The notes under the pieces are model-generated. The model was not told the DNA's origin. It saw only the letters and a list, made by a program, of their open reading frames with translations, and did no database searches. A stretch of 64,000 bases of DNA from Nyssa sinensis (taxonomy: Eukaryota; Streptophyta; Magnoliopsida; Cornales; Nyssaceae), in NCBI GenBank assembly GCA_008638375.1, contig CM018036.1:8183892-8247891 (forward strand). The letters run 5' to 3'. Both the position numbers and the translations under genes were made by a program. Shown here piece after piece: positions 23,148 through 34,808 of this stretch. How positions within the stretch are numbered: position 1 is the first letter of the stretch; every line of letters starts with the position of its first letter.

Positions 23148-23767
23148 ATAAATTACAGTGATAACAGCACAGTGTTATGTACTCACTAATTTTTACCGTC
23201 AACCTGGATATTCCTAAAAAAAATGGAAAGAATTACAAATTGATATTTCAAACAAAAAATCTGTTTATTAAAAAAAAAAAACCTAGATTTTGTGAGAGAA
23301 GTTTAGTAGATGTAACAATAGATTATTATTATATTTGGATGCTTTCAGAGCCATTTAAGGCATCTAATCAAGCCGTTCTCACTAGAGATTGAAAGAGTCA
23401 AGGAAGCAAAAGAAGTTTTGCTATAAATAAATTTTGAGATATTTTTGAAAACATTTTTATGTGATCATTACTTTTAAGTACAAGTCAAATAATCTGAATT
23501 TTTTATTCCATTTATGCATTTTTTAAAATTTTTTAAATTCATACTATTTTTTCGTTATTCAACAATAATCTTTTAAAGATACGTCTTTGATCTAAAATTT
23601 TTATCCAAAATCATCTTTTGAAAAAACGTCCCTAAAAGCATATTTTCAAAAGACTCTTTTTGGCTTAAAATTTAAAAATTCAAAGAGTAATAAATTCTTG
23701 AACACTTAGTTACAGGTAAAATTCAAATTTAAAACGTAAGGAAAATGTTAAAAACAAAATTGAAAAA

Positions 23768-24297
23768 GAAAAAAATACTTTAAGTTCCTAAAATAAATTT
23801 TTCAATCCAAAAAATCAATAATATATTTTTTCTATCTAAAAAGTCCAAAAATTAAACTTTTATTACCAAAAAATTCAATTGCTAACTTTCATCTTAACAC
23901 CATTAAAAAATATTATCGATTATACTAAAATGGCTTTCAAGATATATTTTAGTAAAAAAAGACTAAAAAATATATAAAATAAATTCTTCAATCCCAAAAA
24001 ATCATAACATTTTATAAAGTAAAAATTTATTTTTTAGACATTTTAGATAAATAAAAAATGTTATGTATTTTTTTGGATGGAATAATTTGTTGTATCTATT
24101 GTTTAATATTTTTTAAAATGTATCTTGAAGATTATTTTAGTCTAATTAATTATATTTTCTAACAGTGTTAAGATGAAAGTTAACAATTAGACTTTTTGTA
24201 TTAAAAGTATCTTTTTTGAATTTTTTAGATAGAAAAAATATATCATGAACTTCTTAGATTGAAAAAATTATTTTAAGAATTTTTTAGTATTTTTTCC
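23768..24297. mobile_element. Fold-back MITE with ~200-bp inverted arms
   Basis: The left arm from AAAAATACTTTAAGTTCCTA to about 23950 is matched by the reverse complement of about 24105-24297. Shared blocks are TATATTTTTTCTATCTAAAAA and AACTTTCATCTTAACAC. No coding content; a transcript could fold into a long hairpin. No confident target duplication was found. Confidence 0.65.
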
Positions 24298-26277
24298 AAC
24301 AAAAAACAAGAATAAAAAAAGAAAAGAAAATTAGAGAACAAAAAAAATTCAGAAAACTAATTCAATGAATAATAAAATAAAAAAATCTAAAAATAAAATA
24401 CCTTCTATAAACAAAAATGGAACATCGACAACCTATATGATGAAGATTGAAGGCGACTAACGGTGATACGACACAAACAAATTTAACTCAACGAAGGAAG
24501 ATGATAGCGCATGATAAAAATCTCATTTGAATGATTGTAATAATCATATGAAACTAACTCTATATACAATAACATAATTCAAAATTTAAAAAAAAAATCA
24601 TTACATATCGGATAAACTTAGAAATCTTACTAAAAATAACTTAAACAAAATTCAAAATTCAAATAAAAAGTAAATCGTTCCAGAACGAATAATACTGAAA
24701 AATCTTTCCAAAACTAACGCAATTACCAAATCAATCCAAAAAAATAGAAAACAGTACTAAAATGGTATATTAGTAAACAAAAAAATATAAAATTAAATGT
24801 CATATAGGATTAGTGGACCTAGATATAAATAAGTAATTAGTAAGTGTCTTTTATACCAACATGTAACTTATCATGTATTTATCAATAATTAAGTGACTAT
24901 ACTAAAGAGTTTATACTAATTAATCTTATTTTTTTATATTTTATGACGGAGACTTGTCAATCATAGTTTTTTTTTTCTTGGTGTGTGAATAAGCAAATCT
25001 CATAAAATATTGTTAAACATAATAGATATTTTTTATCATATTTTCTTACTCCTAAATACAAGTTAATGAATCTACTTGCATTAATTATAATAGATTCCAT
25101 CATCTTGTATCTAAAAGTAAAAAAATGAGACCACCATTATGTTTAGTATTTTCAACTATAGTGGACCCCACCACTATAGGGGGTCTATATTTAGTATTTT
25201 GTCAATTTCAAATGTAACCTTATCTTTAAGAATTGCATAGCCAATAAGACACACATCTTTAATGTGATTCAAATTAAAAATCTCTTACAAATATTGTTGT
25301 TTATTTTCAAGTTCTTATCAAATGAATTAATTCCAAAAAATAATATGAGTTGAATTTAATGACCCTAACCCATCCTCCCAAGATTCATTCCTCTCACATT
25401 TCTTCTTCTAAATGTTTTTAAAATATTGTTCATTTTAACTCAATATACTATTTTATAAATATAGTATTTCAAAAATAAATGTAATGAATAGGATAACTGT
25501 AATATTTCAAAAATATAATGAATAGTGTTTTTCATTATAAGTAAGTTATTTCATGAATATTAATATATTCTTCATTATATATAATAATCAAGACAGGTCA
25601 TCCAAAACTAAAAATCAAGATATATCTTACAAATATAAATCTATAAAGGGGTCAATAATATTTTTTTTTTTACTAAATAAACTAATATGCCAGTGGATCA
25701 TTGTTTGCTACAATTAATAATATATTTTTGAGATTTGAAAGGTGTTTCTAACAACTTTTAAATTATAAAAGATTAAGTAAAAATGAGTAAATCATTGAAG
25801 ATAGTTCATGTAATTTATATTTTAAAATTTGAATCTTTGATGAATTATCTTTATATTCATGATTTGTAGCCTTCTTATAACTAATACTCAAAAAGTTAAT
25901 AATCTCTAATGAGTAGTAAATATTTAAGAAATCAATTTGGTTTTACATTGAATAATTAAAAATTATTTTGCTTAAAAATTAGTATTTTGTAAAAAAAGTC
26001 TTCTTAATATTAATTATTAGAAAAATATAATAATTATATATGCACTTATATATATATATATATATCACATTTATGACATATCTTGATAATTATATTTATT
26101 GATTCTACATAATTAGAGTAAAAATATTAAGTAAAAAAATTACATTATATAATCTTAATATCTCGAGATAAATAAATTAATAAAGTTGATACAAATAGTT
26201 TTTTTTTTAAAGAATATTTTTAAAAATTGTAATATTATTGTAAGTTTGAGTTTATATGAAAAATGATATTTTAATTT
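24298..26277. other. AT-rich spacer
   Basis: Very AT-rich. There is a short local inverted repeat at about 25,156-25,190 around GTGGACCCCACCAC, and a (TA)n run near 26,048. No gene or RNA recognised. Confidence 0.6.
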
Positions 26278-26792
26278 TGGGTAAATTATATCGACCTTCC
26301 CTTAAGTTTTTTTTTATAATTACACAGATTTTTTCTTGAATTTTTTAAAATTACATTGACTTTACCTATTTTACTTGATAAATTACAAATATCTCTCTAT
26401 TTTTTGAAAATGACAAAACTGTTTATTTAATTTCATTTTTTTTCACATTTTTTAATTTTGACCATTTTTTTTATTTTCAAATAAATATTGATTAAAACTT
26501 TAAATTTATTTTTATATAAAATAAAAATAAGTTATTTATCTTAAATTTATTTTTATATGAAATAAAAAGTTCTTTAAAAAAGGTTTTAAAAAAAGGTGAT
26601 CAAAATTAAAAAAATATGTAAAATAAACATGAAAATGACAGTTTTTTCATTTAAAAGAAAAAATTGATTTAAAAATAAATATTTATAATTTGTCAAGTAA
26701 AATAGAAGAGATCAGTATAATTTTAAAAATTTAAAAAAAAATAGTGTAATTGTTAAAAATTTCATGAGAGATTAATAAAATTTATCTTTAAT
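26278..26792. mobile_element. Second fold-back MITE, ~500 bp
   Basis: The left arm GGTAAATTATATCGACC...TTTTACTTGATAAATTACAAAT is matched inverted by the right arm ending ...GAGAGATTAATAAAATTTATC. The segment TTTGTCAAGTAAAATAGAAGA mirrors the left arm. Non-coding. A similar right-arm block (AAATAAAATAGGAAGA...TATAATTTTA) occurs near 57.53 kb. Confidence 0.6.
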
Positions 26793-26889
26793 TTTTAAAT
26801 AATCTTGAGATTCAATTTTAAATTTAATTTAAAATTTTAAAATTATATAATAATTAAAATATCTTATTTTGAATTTGAATTTGAATTTA

Positions 26890-27594
26890 CATATAATTAT
26901 TGTTAGTGGGCCGGATCTAACAAAACGGTACAGATGTTGACTGGTGAGTGACTCAACACTTACGTGGAAGAAGCACAACACTCCCATTTTTAACTTGGTG
27001 AAGTTGAGAACTTACTGTGCACTTTGCCTTTGGAACCATCTAAATTATCTCAAATCTCATCTCACGCTTAGAATCTCGTCCAAAGACAAATACATCACTA
27101 TTAATGCGGACAACTCCAGAAACCCAGCCCCAGCTACCGAACTTCTCTTCACATCATTTTCTCGGAAAATTCCAACTTTCCCATCCGAGAAAATCACTCC
27201 CCTCGCTCTATTCTTCTTCAGATACCTCTCTCCCTCTTAACTAGGTTTTCGATTTATCGGGAATGCGAAACTCCGAATTTGTTTTCCAGGTACTTCGATT
27301 TCCTTTTTCGTTAATTTTTTTTTTTTTTGTAAATTTTATACATGTTTGTGAATTGCATATGAATTTTTTTTTTTGGGGGTGGGGGGTTTGATTTGTAGGT
27401 TTTGTTTTTGTTTTTGTTTTTGTTTTTGCTTTTGTTGTATGCTTTAGTTGGTATCTTTCTATGAATAGTATATACCAAAAAAGTGTTTTTGATTTTTTAT
27501 GTTTTTCTTTTTCTTCCTGTTTTTGATCAGCTGTGCAAGTAGATATGAGATTACAAATTTGGGGATGAAAAGGTGACACCTTTTTTGAACATTC
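26890..27594 (+). promoter_or_regulatory. Promoter and 5' leader with intron of the PWWP gene
   Basis: The less AT-rich segment at 27,100-27,289 looks like transcribed leader, with pyrimidine-rich CTCTCTCCCTC near 27,225. A donor TTCCAG|GTACTT at 27289/27290 and an acceptor TTTGATCAG|CTG at 27530/27531 predict a 241-base leader intron filled with T-runs and a (TTTTTG)n tract near 27,405. The ORF-like stretches here are not supported as genes. Confidence 0.5.
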
Positions 27595-30500
27595 TTGAAA
27601 ATGGAAAACCTAAAAACTCCAGAAACCCTAGACGAGGGCTCTATGGTGTCCGAAATGGGTCGAGCTCAAAACGCATGTGATAAATCCCTAGAGGAATCTT
27701 CTGGGTTGTCTGGTTTGAGTGAGAAGGGTTCTGCGGTAGTGTCAGCTTCAGAGGTTTTAGTTGCAGAAAATGGTGGGGGGTTTGATGCTAATACTAAAAG
27801 TTTGGGGGTCGGCAATGTGGAAGTTGTAAATAGGGCTATCGATAAAGGGAAAGGAATTGAAGGTGTTGAAGTCGATGTCACGGTTCCAGAAATGGGTTCA
27901 GCAGTTGGCAAGAATGAGGAGATTGTGATGGAAGAGGGTGCAAAAGAAGGCAATGCATCACATTTGAATGGCATTGATTCGGCTAGGAAGATAGAAGTTT
28001 CTGGAAATGGTATTTCTCTATTTGTGGAAGTTTTTGGTCCATTAAATGGAATTGTGCCGAGTGATGAAACAAATTTGGGGGAACATGTATTTAGAGGGAG
28101 CAGTTTTATTCAGAAAAATGGGTGTGAAGAAAACGAGGCTTTATTGTCTGATAATGGGGAAAACCCAAGTGCCAAGATTTCAGAGATGAAAAATAGTGTG
28201 ACGATAGATGGATCCATAGATGGGGGACCAAAAGAAGCAAATGAAGTGGAGGAGGAGGTTATCGGTCATCAGGAATGCAAGTTCTCTGTTGGAGATTTTG
28301 TATGGGTTAAAACCAAAACCCAGTCCTGGTGGCCAGGATTGGTTTATGATCCTTCAGATGCATCAAAGGATGTTGCAAAGTCTGACCAGGGGGAATGCCT
28401 CCTAGTTAGATACTTCGGAAATGGAAATTTTGTTTGGTGCTCCCCTTCTCAGTTGAAGCCCTTCATTGAGAACTTTGAACAGATGTCAAGGCAAATGAAC
28501 TCTAGAAGCTTTCCTTGGTGCTGTAGAGAAGGCTGTGGATGAGATTGGTCGTCGTGTAAAGTTGGAGATGACTTGTTCTTGTATTCTGAAAGAAGGTCAA
28601 AGCATACTCGCTGTTCAGTTGGCTGGCAGTGCTGGAACAAAGGTAGGAGAGGCAGTGCTGGAGGATAATACAGGTGTACTTCGTGGAAGTTCTGCGACTC
28701 GGTTTGAACCTGCAGATTTTCTTGCATTTCTCAAGTATCTTGCCCGGGATGTTTCTATGCCTGGTATGCTTGAGTTCACTGTCATCCAGAATCGTTTGTC
28801 ATCCTTCTATCGTGCCATTGGGCATCACCAACTGCCTATCCATCAACTCCGGGTAACAACTGATGCTAAAGACGGTGCTGGAGACGGGTTAACCGCCAAA
28901 AACAGCCTTGATGGTCAAATTGGAGTAAAAGATCCTGGTGCAGCTGAAGTGAACTTGCTAAATGCACCGCTAGGTGATGCATTTGGTAAATCTGGCCAGA
29001 AATCATCACGGAAACAGTCCGGGAATTCAGTAGATACAGTCTTAGAAAAGGATGGAGACCTGACTAAGCTTTCTGGTGGGAACAAGGATGTTGCGCTGGA
29101 GGAACCTGGGAGTGATCTTGCTGAAGAAGGTATTAAGTCAAGCAAACCAGAATTGGAATCCAGGAACAGAGGGAGGAACAAGGACTTTGAAGTTAAAAAT
29201 GGAAGTGATGAACCTGCCGAACTTGGTGTCTGTAAATTGGCTTCTCCATCTGCGGAGGAGATGACCAACCTCTCAATATTTCCAACAAAGATAGAGAGAA
29301 AAGTTTCACGTGTAGCATTAAGAAATGGCGGTGGGCGGAATAAAGGGAAATCTGAAAAAGGCTGTGAGTCAAGAGAACGGAAGAAAAGCAAGTATTTGTC
29401 GCCTCCCTACATAAACCTAGGTCAGGGTCGCAAAAACTCACCCACTTCTGAAGAACAGGAAGAAGAAGACTGTAAGGATGTTTCTCATGTAGGGCCGGGT
29501 AAGAACAGCACTGTCAACCAGTCTGTGGGGTCCCTTCCAATTGTCAAGTGTAATGGCAAGAAGTTACAGAAGAAGAGTTCCCGTAAAGCCATTTCCGGGC
29601 ATTATGCATCTGCTAAATTAGAGGGAATAAATTCATCTTCAGCCGAATTGCTTTCTGAACTCCGTTTTGCTGCTCTTGATTGCCTTTATCCTATTGAAAA
29701 TAGAGATTTTGATTTAATTGAGAGATTTGTTTCTCGATTCAGAAGGTTGGCATTTCAGGACGAGAATTGCCATGAAATGGATAACTGTGAAATTCGTTGT
29801 CTTCAAGTCTTACATGGAGGTGAAGTACAGCCAGAGAAGGGGAAGGAAATAGAAGAAACAATTGTAGAACGTCGGAGAATCAAACTTGCAGCTGGCACAC
29901 CAGATGTGAATGAAAACACTGATTATCCTGGCTTAGTAGGAAAAGATCCACAGAAGATGAGCCACCTTTCACCCAGTGTTAAATCCAAACAGAGGCGAAA
30001 AAAGAGGAAGGAAGAAAAAACCATGGATTCAAAGACTCAAACTCCTCCTGGCTTATCAGATAAGAGCGACTACATTACTATAAGTGGTTCTGCAGTGAGA
30101 GATTTCCAGGAGATGGGCCAGCTCACACCCAAAAGTAAACCTGTGCGGAAGAAGAAAGAGAAGAAAGCAGGCGCAACTCCAGAGCTTCAGCAGACTAATG
30201 CAACAACTGGCTTGCCTGATTTGAATGGAAACTTAGAAGATTCACAGGTGATGGGCCCTGTTGCACCCCAAGATAAACCTGAGCCAAAGAAGAGAAAGAT
30301 GAAGGATGGAGCTGGTTCAGTGCGTTCAAGGACTAAAAGTGTTTCTGGCTTACCAGATGTGAATGGAAACAACACTGGACATAGCTCCTTAAAAGAAGTG
30401 CAAGTGGTGGGTCACTATTCACTCCAAGATATTCCTGTGCTGAATAATAAGGAGTGCATGAAAGGAACCACTTCATTGGCTCTAAATACTGAGCTTATGG

Positions 30501-32176
30501 ATAGCCATCCAGACATTTCTGGGAACAATGCTGAACACAGCTCACTGGTGAATGATTCACAGCAGATGAAGTCACTCTCTCCTGGTGGTGAGCTTGAGCC
30601 TAACAAGAGAAAGAGAAAGGAGAAAGCATCAGTAGACTTTCTAAAGACTAAAGTTACTTCAATACCAGATTTGAATGGAAATGCTTCTGATCTGAGCTCA
30701 TTGGGAAAGGATTGGCCAGAGATGAACTGCATTCCAGCTGAAGGTAAACCCCGGCAGAAGAGGCGAAGGAGAAACAAACCTGCTACTGAGATACCAGATA
30801 TCAATTTACATTACAATAAAGGGCAAACTAATGGAGAAGCTTTGGGGACCGCTCTTGTCTTGAAGTTTTCTCCTGGATTTCCCATGCCTTCAAAAGAAGC
30901 TCTTGTTGCCACATTTTGTGGGTTTGGGCAATTAAAGGAATTGGGAACACAGGTTTTGAGTGATTCTGATAGTGCCCAGGTTGTCTTCCTGAAGAGTTCC
31001 GATGCCAGAGACGCCTTCCAGAGTTTAGAAAAGAGCAGCCCTTTTGGGCCAGCCCTTGTCAATCACTGCCTCAATAATCTCTCAGCTGCTTCAGGGGGTT
31101 TGGAATCAGGTGGTAATTTGCACATGCCTCTGGCATTTCCAGCCAAAGATAAACCCCAGCGAAAGAGGCAAAGGAAATATAAACCTGCTGCTGAGATACC
31201 AGATATCAATGTAAATTACAATAAAGGGCAAACTAATGAAGAAGCTTTGGGGACCACTATTGTCCTGAGGTTTGCTCCTGGATTTCCCATGCCTTCAAAA
31301 GAAGCTCTGGTTGCTACATTTTGTGGGTTTGGGCCAGTAAAAGAATCGGAAACACAGGTTTTGAGTGATTCTGATAGTGCCCAGGTTGTCTTTGTAAAGA
31401 GTTCGGATGCTAGAGAAGCCTTCCAGAGCTTAGAAAAGAGCAGCCCTTTTGGGGCAGCCCTTGTCAACTACCACCTCCAGAATCTTTCAGGTGCTTCAGG
31501 GGGTTTGGAATCAGATGGTAATTTGCATGTGCCTCAGGCATTTCCCGCGGAAGGCAAACCCCAGCGAAGGAGGCAAAGGAGAAATAAACCTGCTGCTGAG
31601 ATACCAGATATCAATGTAAATTACGATAAAGGGCAAACTAATGAAGAGGCTTTGGGGACCACTCTTGTCTTGAAGTTTGCTCCTGGATTTCCCATGCCTT
31701 CAAAAGAAGCTCTGGTTGCTACATTTTGTGGGTTTGGGCCAGTAAAGGAATTGGAAACACAAATTTTGAGTGATTCTAATATTGCCCAGGTTGTCTTCGT
31801 AAAGAGTTCAGATGCCAGAGAAGCCTTCCTAAGCTTAGAAAAGAACAGCCCTTTTGGGCCAGCCCTTCTCAATTACCGGCTCCCTCATTTTTCAGCTGCT
31901 TCAAGGGGCTTGGAATCAGATGGTAATTTGCACATGCCTCAGTCATGTCGATCCATGGAGGGACTCAAGACCCCAGCAAAGCCTTCTGGTTTGAAACCTA
32001 ACCAAGGCGAGGCACCTGACCTTTTCCATATAAAACAGAATCTTGAGATGATGACATCGATGCTGGAGAAGGCGGGCGATAACCTTTCACCAGAGATGAG
32101 GGCCAAATTGGAGAACGAGATTAAAGGCCTCCTAAAGAAGGTTTGCACCATGGCTGGCTCTTCTACCTCGTCCTAG
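27595..32176 (+). CDS. PWWP-domain nuclear protein with triplicated RRM-like domain (one frameshift)
   Basis: A single-exon reading of about 1526 residues, joined across one frameshift at about 28510-28514. Residues 228-300 form a PWWP domain, with FSVGDFVWVKTKTQSWWPG (SWWP at 244-247) then VRYFGNGNFVWC. This is the chromatin-reader fold of the plant PDP1/PDP3-like family. The middle is disordered and basic, with many KKRK-type nuclear signals alternating with PD(L/V)NGN motifs (about 760-1040). Residues 1051-1455 are three tandem 135-residue units containing LVLKFAPGFPMPSKEALVATF and AQVVFVKSSDAREAF, resembling the single RRM-like domain I recall in relatives. The last 60 residues are helical. 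The family role in histone-mark reading is inferred. The upper frame ends ...SFPWCCREGCG-stop; dropping one base restores the expected continuation. ATG 27595 follows the leader intron. Confidence 0.85.
30746..31960 (+). repeat. Three 405-bp tandem coding repeats in the PWWP gene
   Basis: The marker AAACCCC begins at 30746, 31151 and 31556, exactly 405 bases (135 codons) apart each time. The units are highly similar along their whole length, and units 2 and 3 look closest. The period is a multiple of three, so the frame is kept. The pattern suggests two successive unequal exchanges or slippage events in coding DNA. Confidence 0.93.
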
Positions 32177-34231
32177 TTGACATGTAAAGTATGAATCTTT
32201 CAATTTAGGCTGTTGATAAGGGTAGACTTTTTGGTAGACTTGGTTTGTTTCCAAGTCCCTGTTCTGTTTATTAGCTGTTGTTCTGTGTCTCTCATGTTTG
32301 CATATGTTGATTTTAGAACTGAGAAACCATTGTACTTAATTTCACTGAGAGAGCATAAGAAGCAATGGCTTATAATCAAGGAGCTACATGTATTATTACT
32401 ATTTGCGATGAAGCCAAGGGTAATCAGCCTTGCTTCATGGAGGTTTGATGAATTCTTACTGGTTTATCGAGGATATCTGCTTCTGTTTTGAAGCTCAACC
32501 TAACTTGGTACTGCCATAACATAACAGCCAGTTCCTTTCTGGAATTAGGACTTTACAAAGTTGTTAAAGAACTGTTCAAAGGGTATAGTTATTTTTCTGC
32601 TTCCAGCAATTTCTGCATTTTTTAGGTCAGAACTTTAAAAAATGAGATTGTTTTTTCTACTCAATTCTTGACTATTAATATAAAACCACCTCTGAGATTT
32701 TGGGTAAATATATCAATACTGTTGTAGTTTTTAACGCTGACATGCACCCTTTTCTCAGTTTAACTAACCCCATAATACATATGCAATTTTTACCTAATCA
32801 ATGTTTGTTGTTTTCCTAAAGATTCTCTTTTTGAGATTGTGATTTTTTTGGTATAAAGAAGAATACCTTGTGTGTTTAGATAAATATTTTTGGTGAAGAA
32901 GTAATTTTGATTTTAATAAAAATTTGGGAGTGAAGACTTCCTGTTAACTATTATTGGAACGCATTTATATGAATCAGAGGCTACTAGAATCAAATATAAA
33001 CTTTGAAACCTGAAAGAATCAAGAGACTTTTGACAGTGATACGTGAAGAATGCTTCATGTTGTGGTTAAGAATTGGCTTGACCTGATCAACGGATGTTCG
33101 GTTTTGGTGTTAAGAGTTAAATGTTTAGAACAGTACACGACTTAGGGTGTTCAGGTGTCCTAATCTCAATGTCGGGGCCACTTCAGACAGTTAAAAGAGT
33201 TTGCTTTTATCAGCCTATCATGCAACACGATTAAGATAATGACTTTAAAGAGTAAGAAACTTTTTACCAAACAAACCAAATGACATGGGATTCTGTTAAG
33301 CGACACAGCCATATTCGTTCATATGATTTTTTTTTTTTTTTGTTTTTTGGATAACTTGGTATCCGATTTTTCGAGTTGACTAATCCAGAGAACCAATTCT
33401 ACCATCCATTAGCGGGAAGGTTCGATTAAAGTCGGGACAGTAGTCCCATAAGATTGACCTCTAGAGAAAGTGACATTCGCTGGATTTCTATCTTGGCAAT
33501 TTTTGAGAGACAAACCCCTTAGCTACTGGTTACTACCTACTTTTTACTTGGCCACCCCCTTTGAATTACCTTCATATGAATAAAGACTAAAAAATTCCAC
33601 ATTAACCATCAAAAGTTAAAAAATTAAAAAAAAAGGAACAAAAAGACTCCAAAGGGTTTGTAAAGAAGCTTTCTAAGAGTGGAAAGACTTCGTTGGCCAT
33701 TCGGGCATAAGTCAAAATGAAAACACAGAGTCTGTAGACATTTTTAAACAGTTTCTGGCAACGTTTAGGGAAAGAAAAGAGTTTTTTTCCTTTTCTTTTT
33801 GGTTTGACGTTTTGCTTTTAGGTTGAAGTGGGTCTTCAACTAATGCTTTTATGATTGAAAGCGCCGGCCCACTTCAAAATTTGTCGGCAATATTCTTTTG
33901 GGAAGTTTGGAAGTGCTAGTTTAAGAAACACTTTCTGCTTTAAAATATTAATTAACAAACACTCATATATTTTTTTTCTCTATTTCTTAAAAAAAAAAAA
34001 AATCCATTTAGTCAATAACATTGTCTTGGAAACAATGTCACAATCAAACATGCACTGAATAAATGTCAAACTAATTATTCCCATATCCATTGATAATAAG
34101 CTATCCATTGATACACAAAATTTATATTTTGGAAGCATGGAAGATCCTTTTGGTTCTTTTACCAATGACAAAACAATGACAAAACCTGATAGAACAGAAC
34201 AGAACGGAGACAAAAAAAAAAAACGCGAATC
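32177..34231. other. 3' region of PWWP gene and intergenic spacer
   Basis: The first ~350 bases are probably 3' untranslated. The spacer holds a short interspersed repeat at about 33,325-33,545. The remainder is AT-rich, with no gene seen. Confidence 0.5.
33325..33545 (-). repeat. Minus-oriented short interspersed repeat with A-tail
   Basis: A long T-run at 33,327-33,350 is followed by TGGATAACTTGGTATCCGA (a small palindrome, GGATA...TATCC) and a GC-richer body ending near CTAGCTACTGGTTACTACC. The T-run at the left suggests a minus-strand retroposon 3' tail. No target duplication was confirmed. Confidence 0.4.
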
Positions 34232-34808
34232 TCACTCCATAACAGCAACTCCTCCAGCAGCCTTCATCTTCTCTATTATGTCGTTTGCCTCCTCTTTGGT
34301 GACTCCTTGTTTCAGTAAAACAGGTGCCTTCTCAACCAGGTCCTTGGCTTCCTTCAATCCCAGATTTGTAAAAGTCCTGACCTCTTTGATTACCTTGATC
34401 TTTGCAGCAGCATCAAATTTCTCTAACTTCACATCAAATGCCGTTTTTCTCTGCCTTCTTCTCCTCAGCCTTTGCAGCTGGCCCTCCCTGGGGACCCAAG
34501 TCCATTCCTTCTACTGAAATTGGTTGCATCTTGGGATGCCTAAGCCTCTCTCTGAGAGTGGGACCAATTTGAATACGTTCTTCAGGGGGTAGGGCAGCAA
34601 TTTGTTCAGCGAGCTGAATAATTTTATCAGATGGTGGGGGTTTAGGGCCATATGGATCATAAAAGGGAGGATATTTGTACCTTTTGGGCTTGGCATTGGG
34701 ATCTCTGGGAACAAAGTCAGATTGGAATGAACGAGATTGCAAAAGTCCAGTAATTTGGGGAAGAGTAGGGCGTGCATGAATGGATCGGAAAAGTGCAATG
34801 AACTTCAT
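34232..34808 (-). CDS. Mitochondrial large-subunit ribosomal protein bL12 (L7/L12), one frameshift
   Basis: The gene encodes the stalk protein that recruits translation factors to the mitochondrial ribosome. The upstream frame (34808 down to about 34444) gives an Arg/Ser-bearing presequence ([19 protein letters not shown]), a plant-type linker with [20 protein letters not shown], and a dimerisation segment, [16 protein letters not shown]. The downstream frame (about 34443 to 34232) gives the C-terminal domain with [33 protein letters not shown] and [12 protein letters not shown] run of five A on the minus strand (34444-34448 here) should be four to read [12 protein letters not shown]; as written the first frame stops at NGI. 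Dropping one base gives 191 residues, a normal length. It is either a consensus error or a recently broken gene; both halves are otherwise intact. It is intronless in the coding part. Confidence 0.88.

Noticed and set aside
31216..31872. Repeated 83-residue minus-strand frames
   Set aside because: They are antisense shadows of the 405-bp tandem units.
28535..32176. Treating the large downstream frame as a separate gene
   Set aside because: Its apparent start is a GTG in the middle of a conserved segment that continues the PWWP-containing frame; one frameshift explains it.
34232..34432. A separate 66-residue protein gene
   Set aside because: It is the C-terminal domain of bL12, split off by a one-base frameshift.
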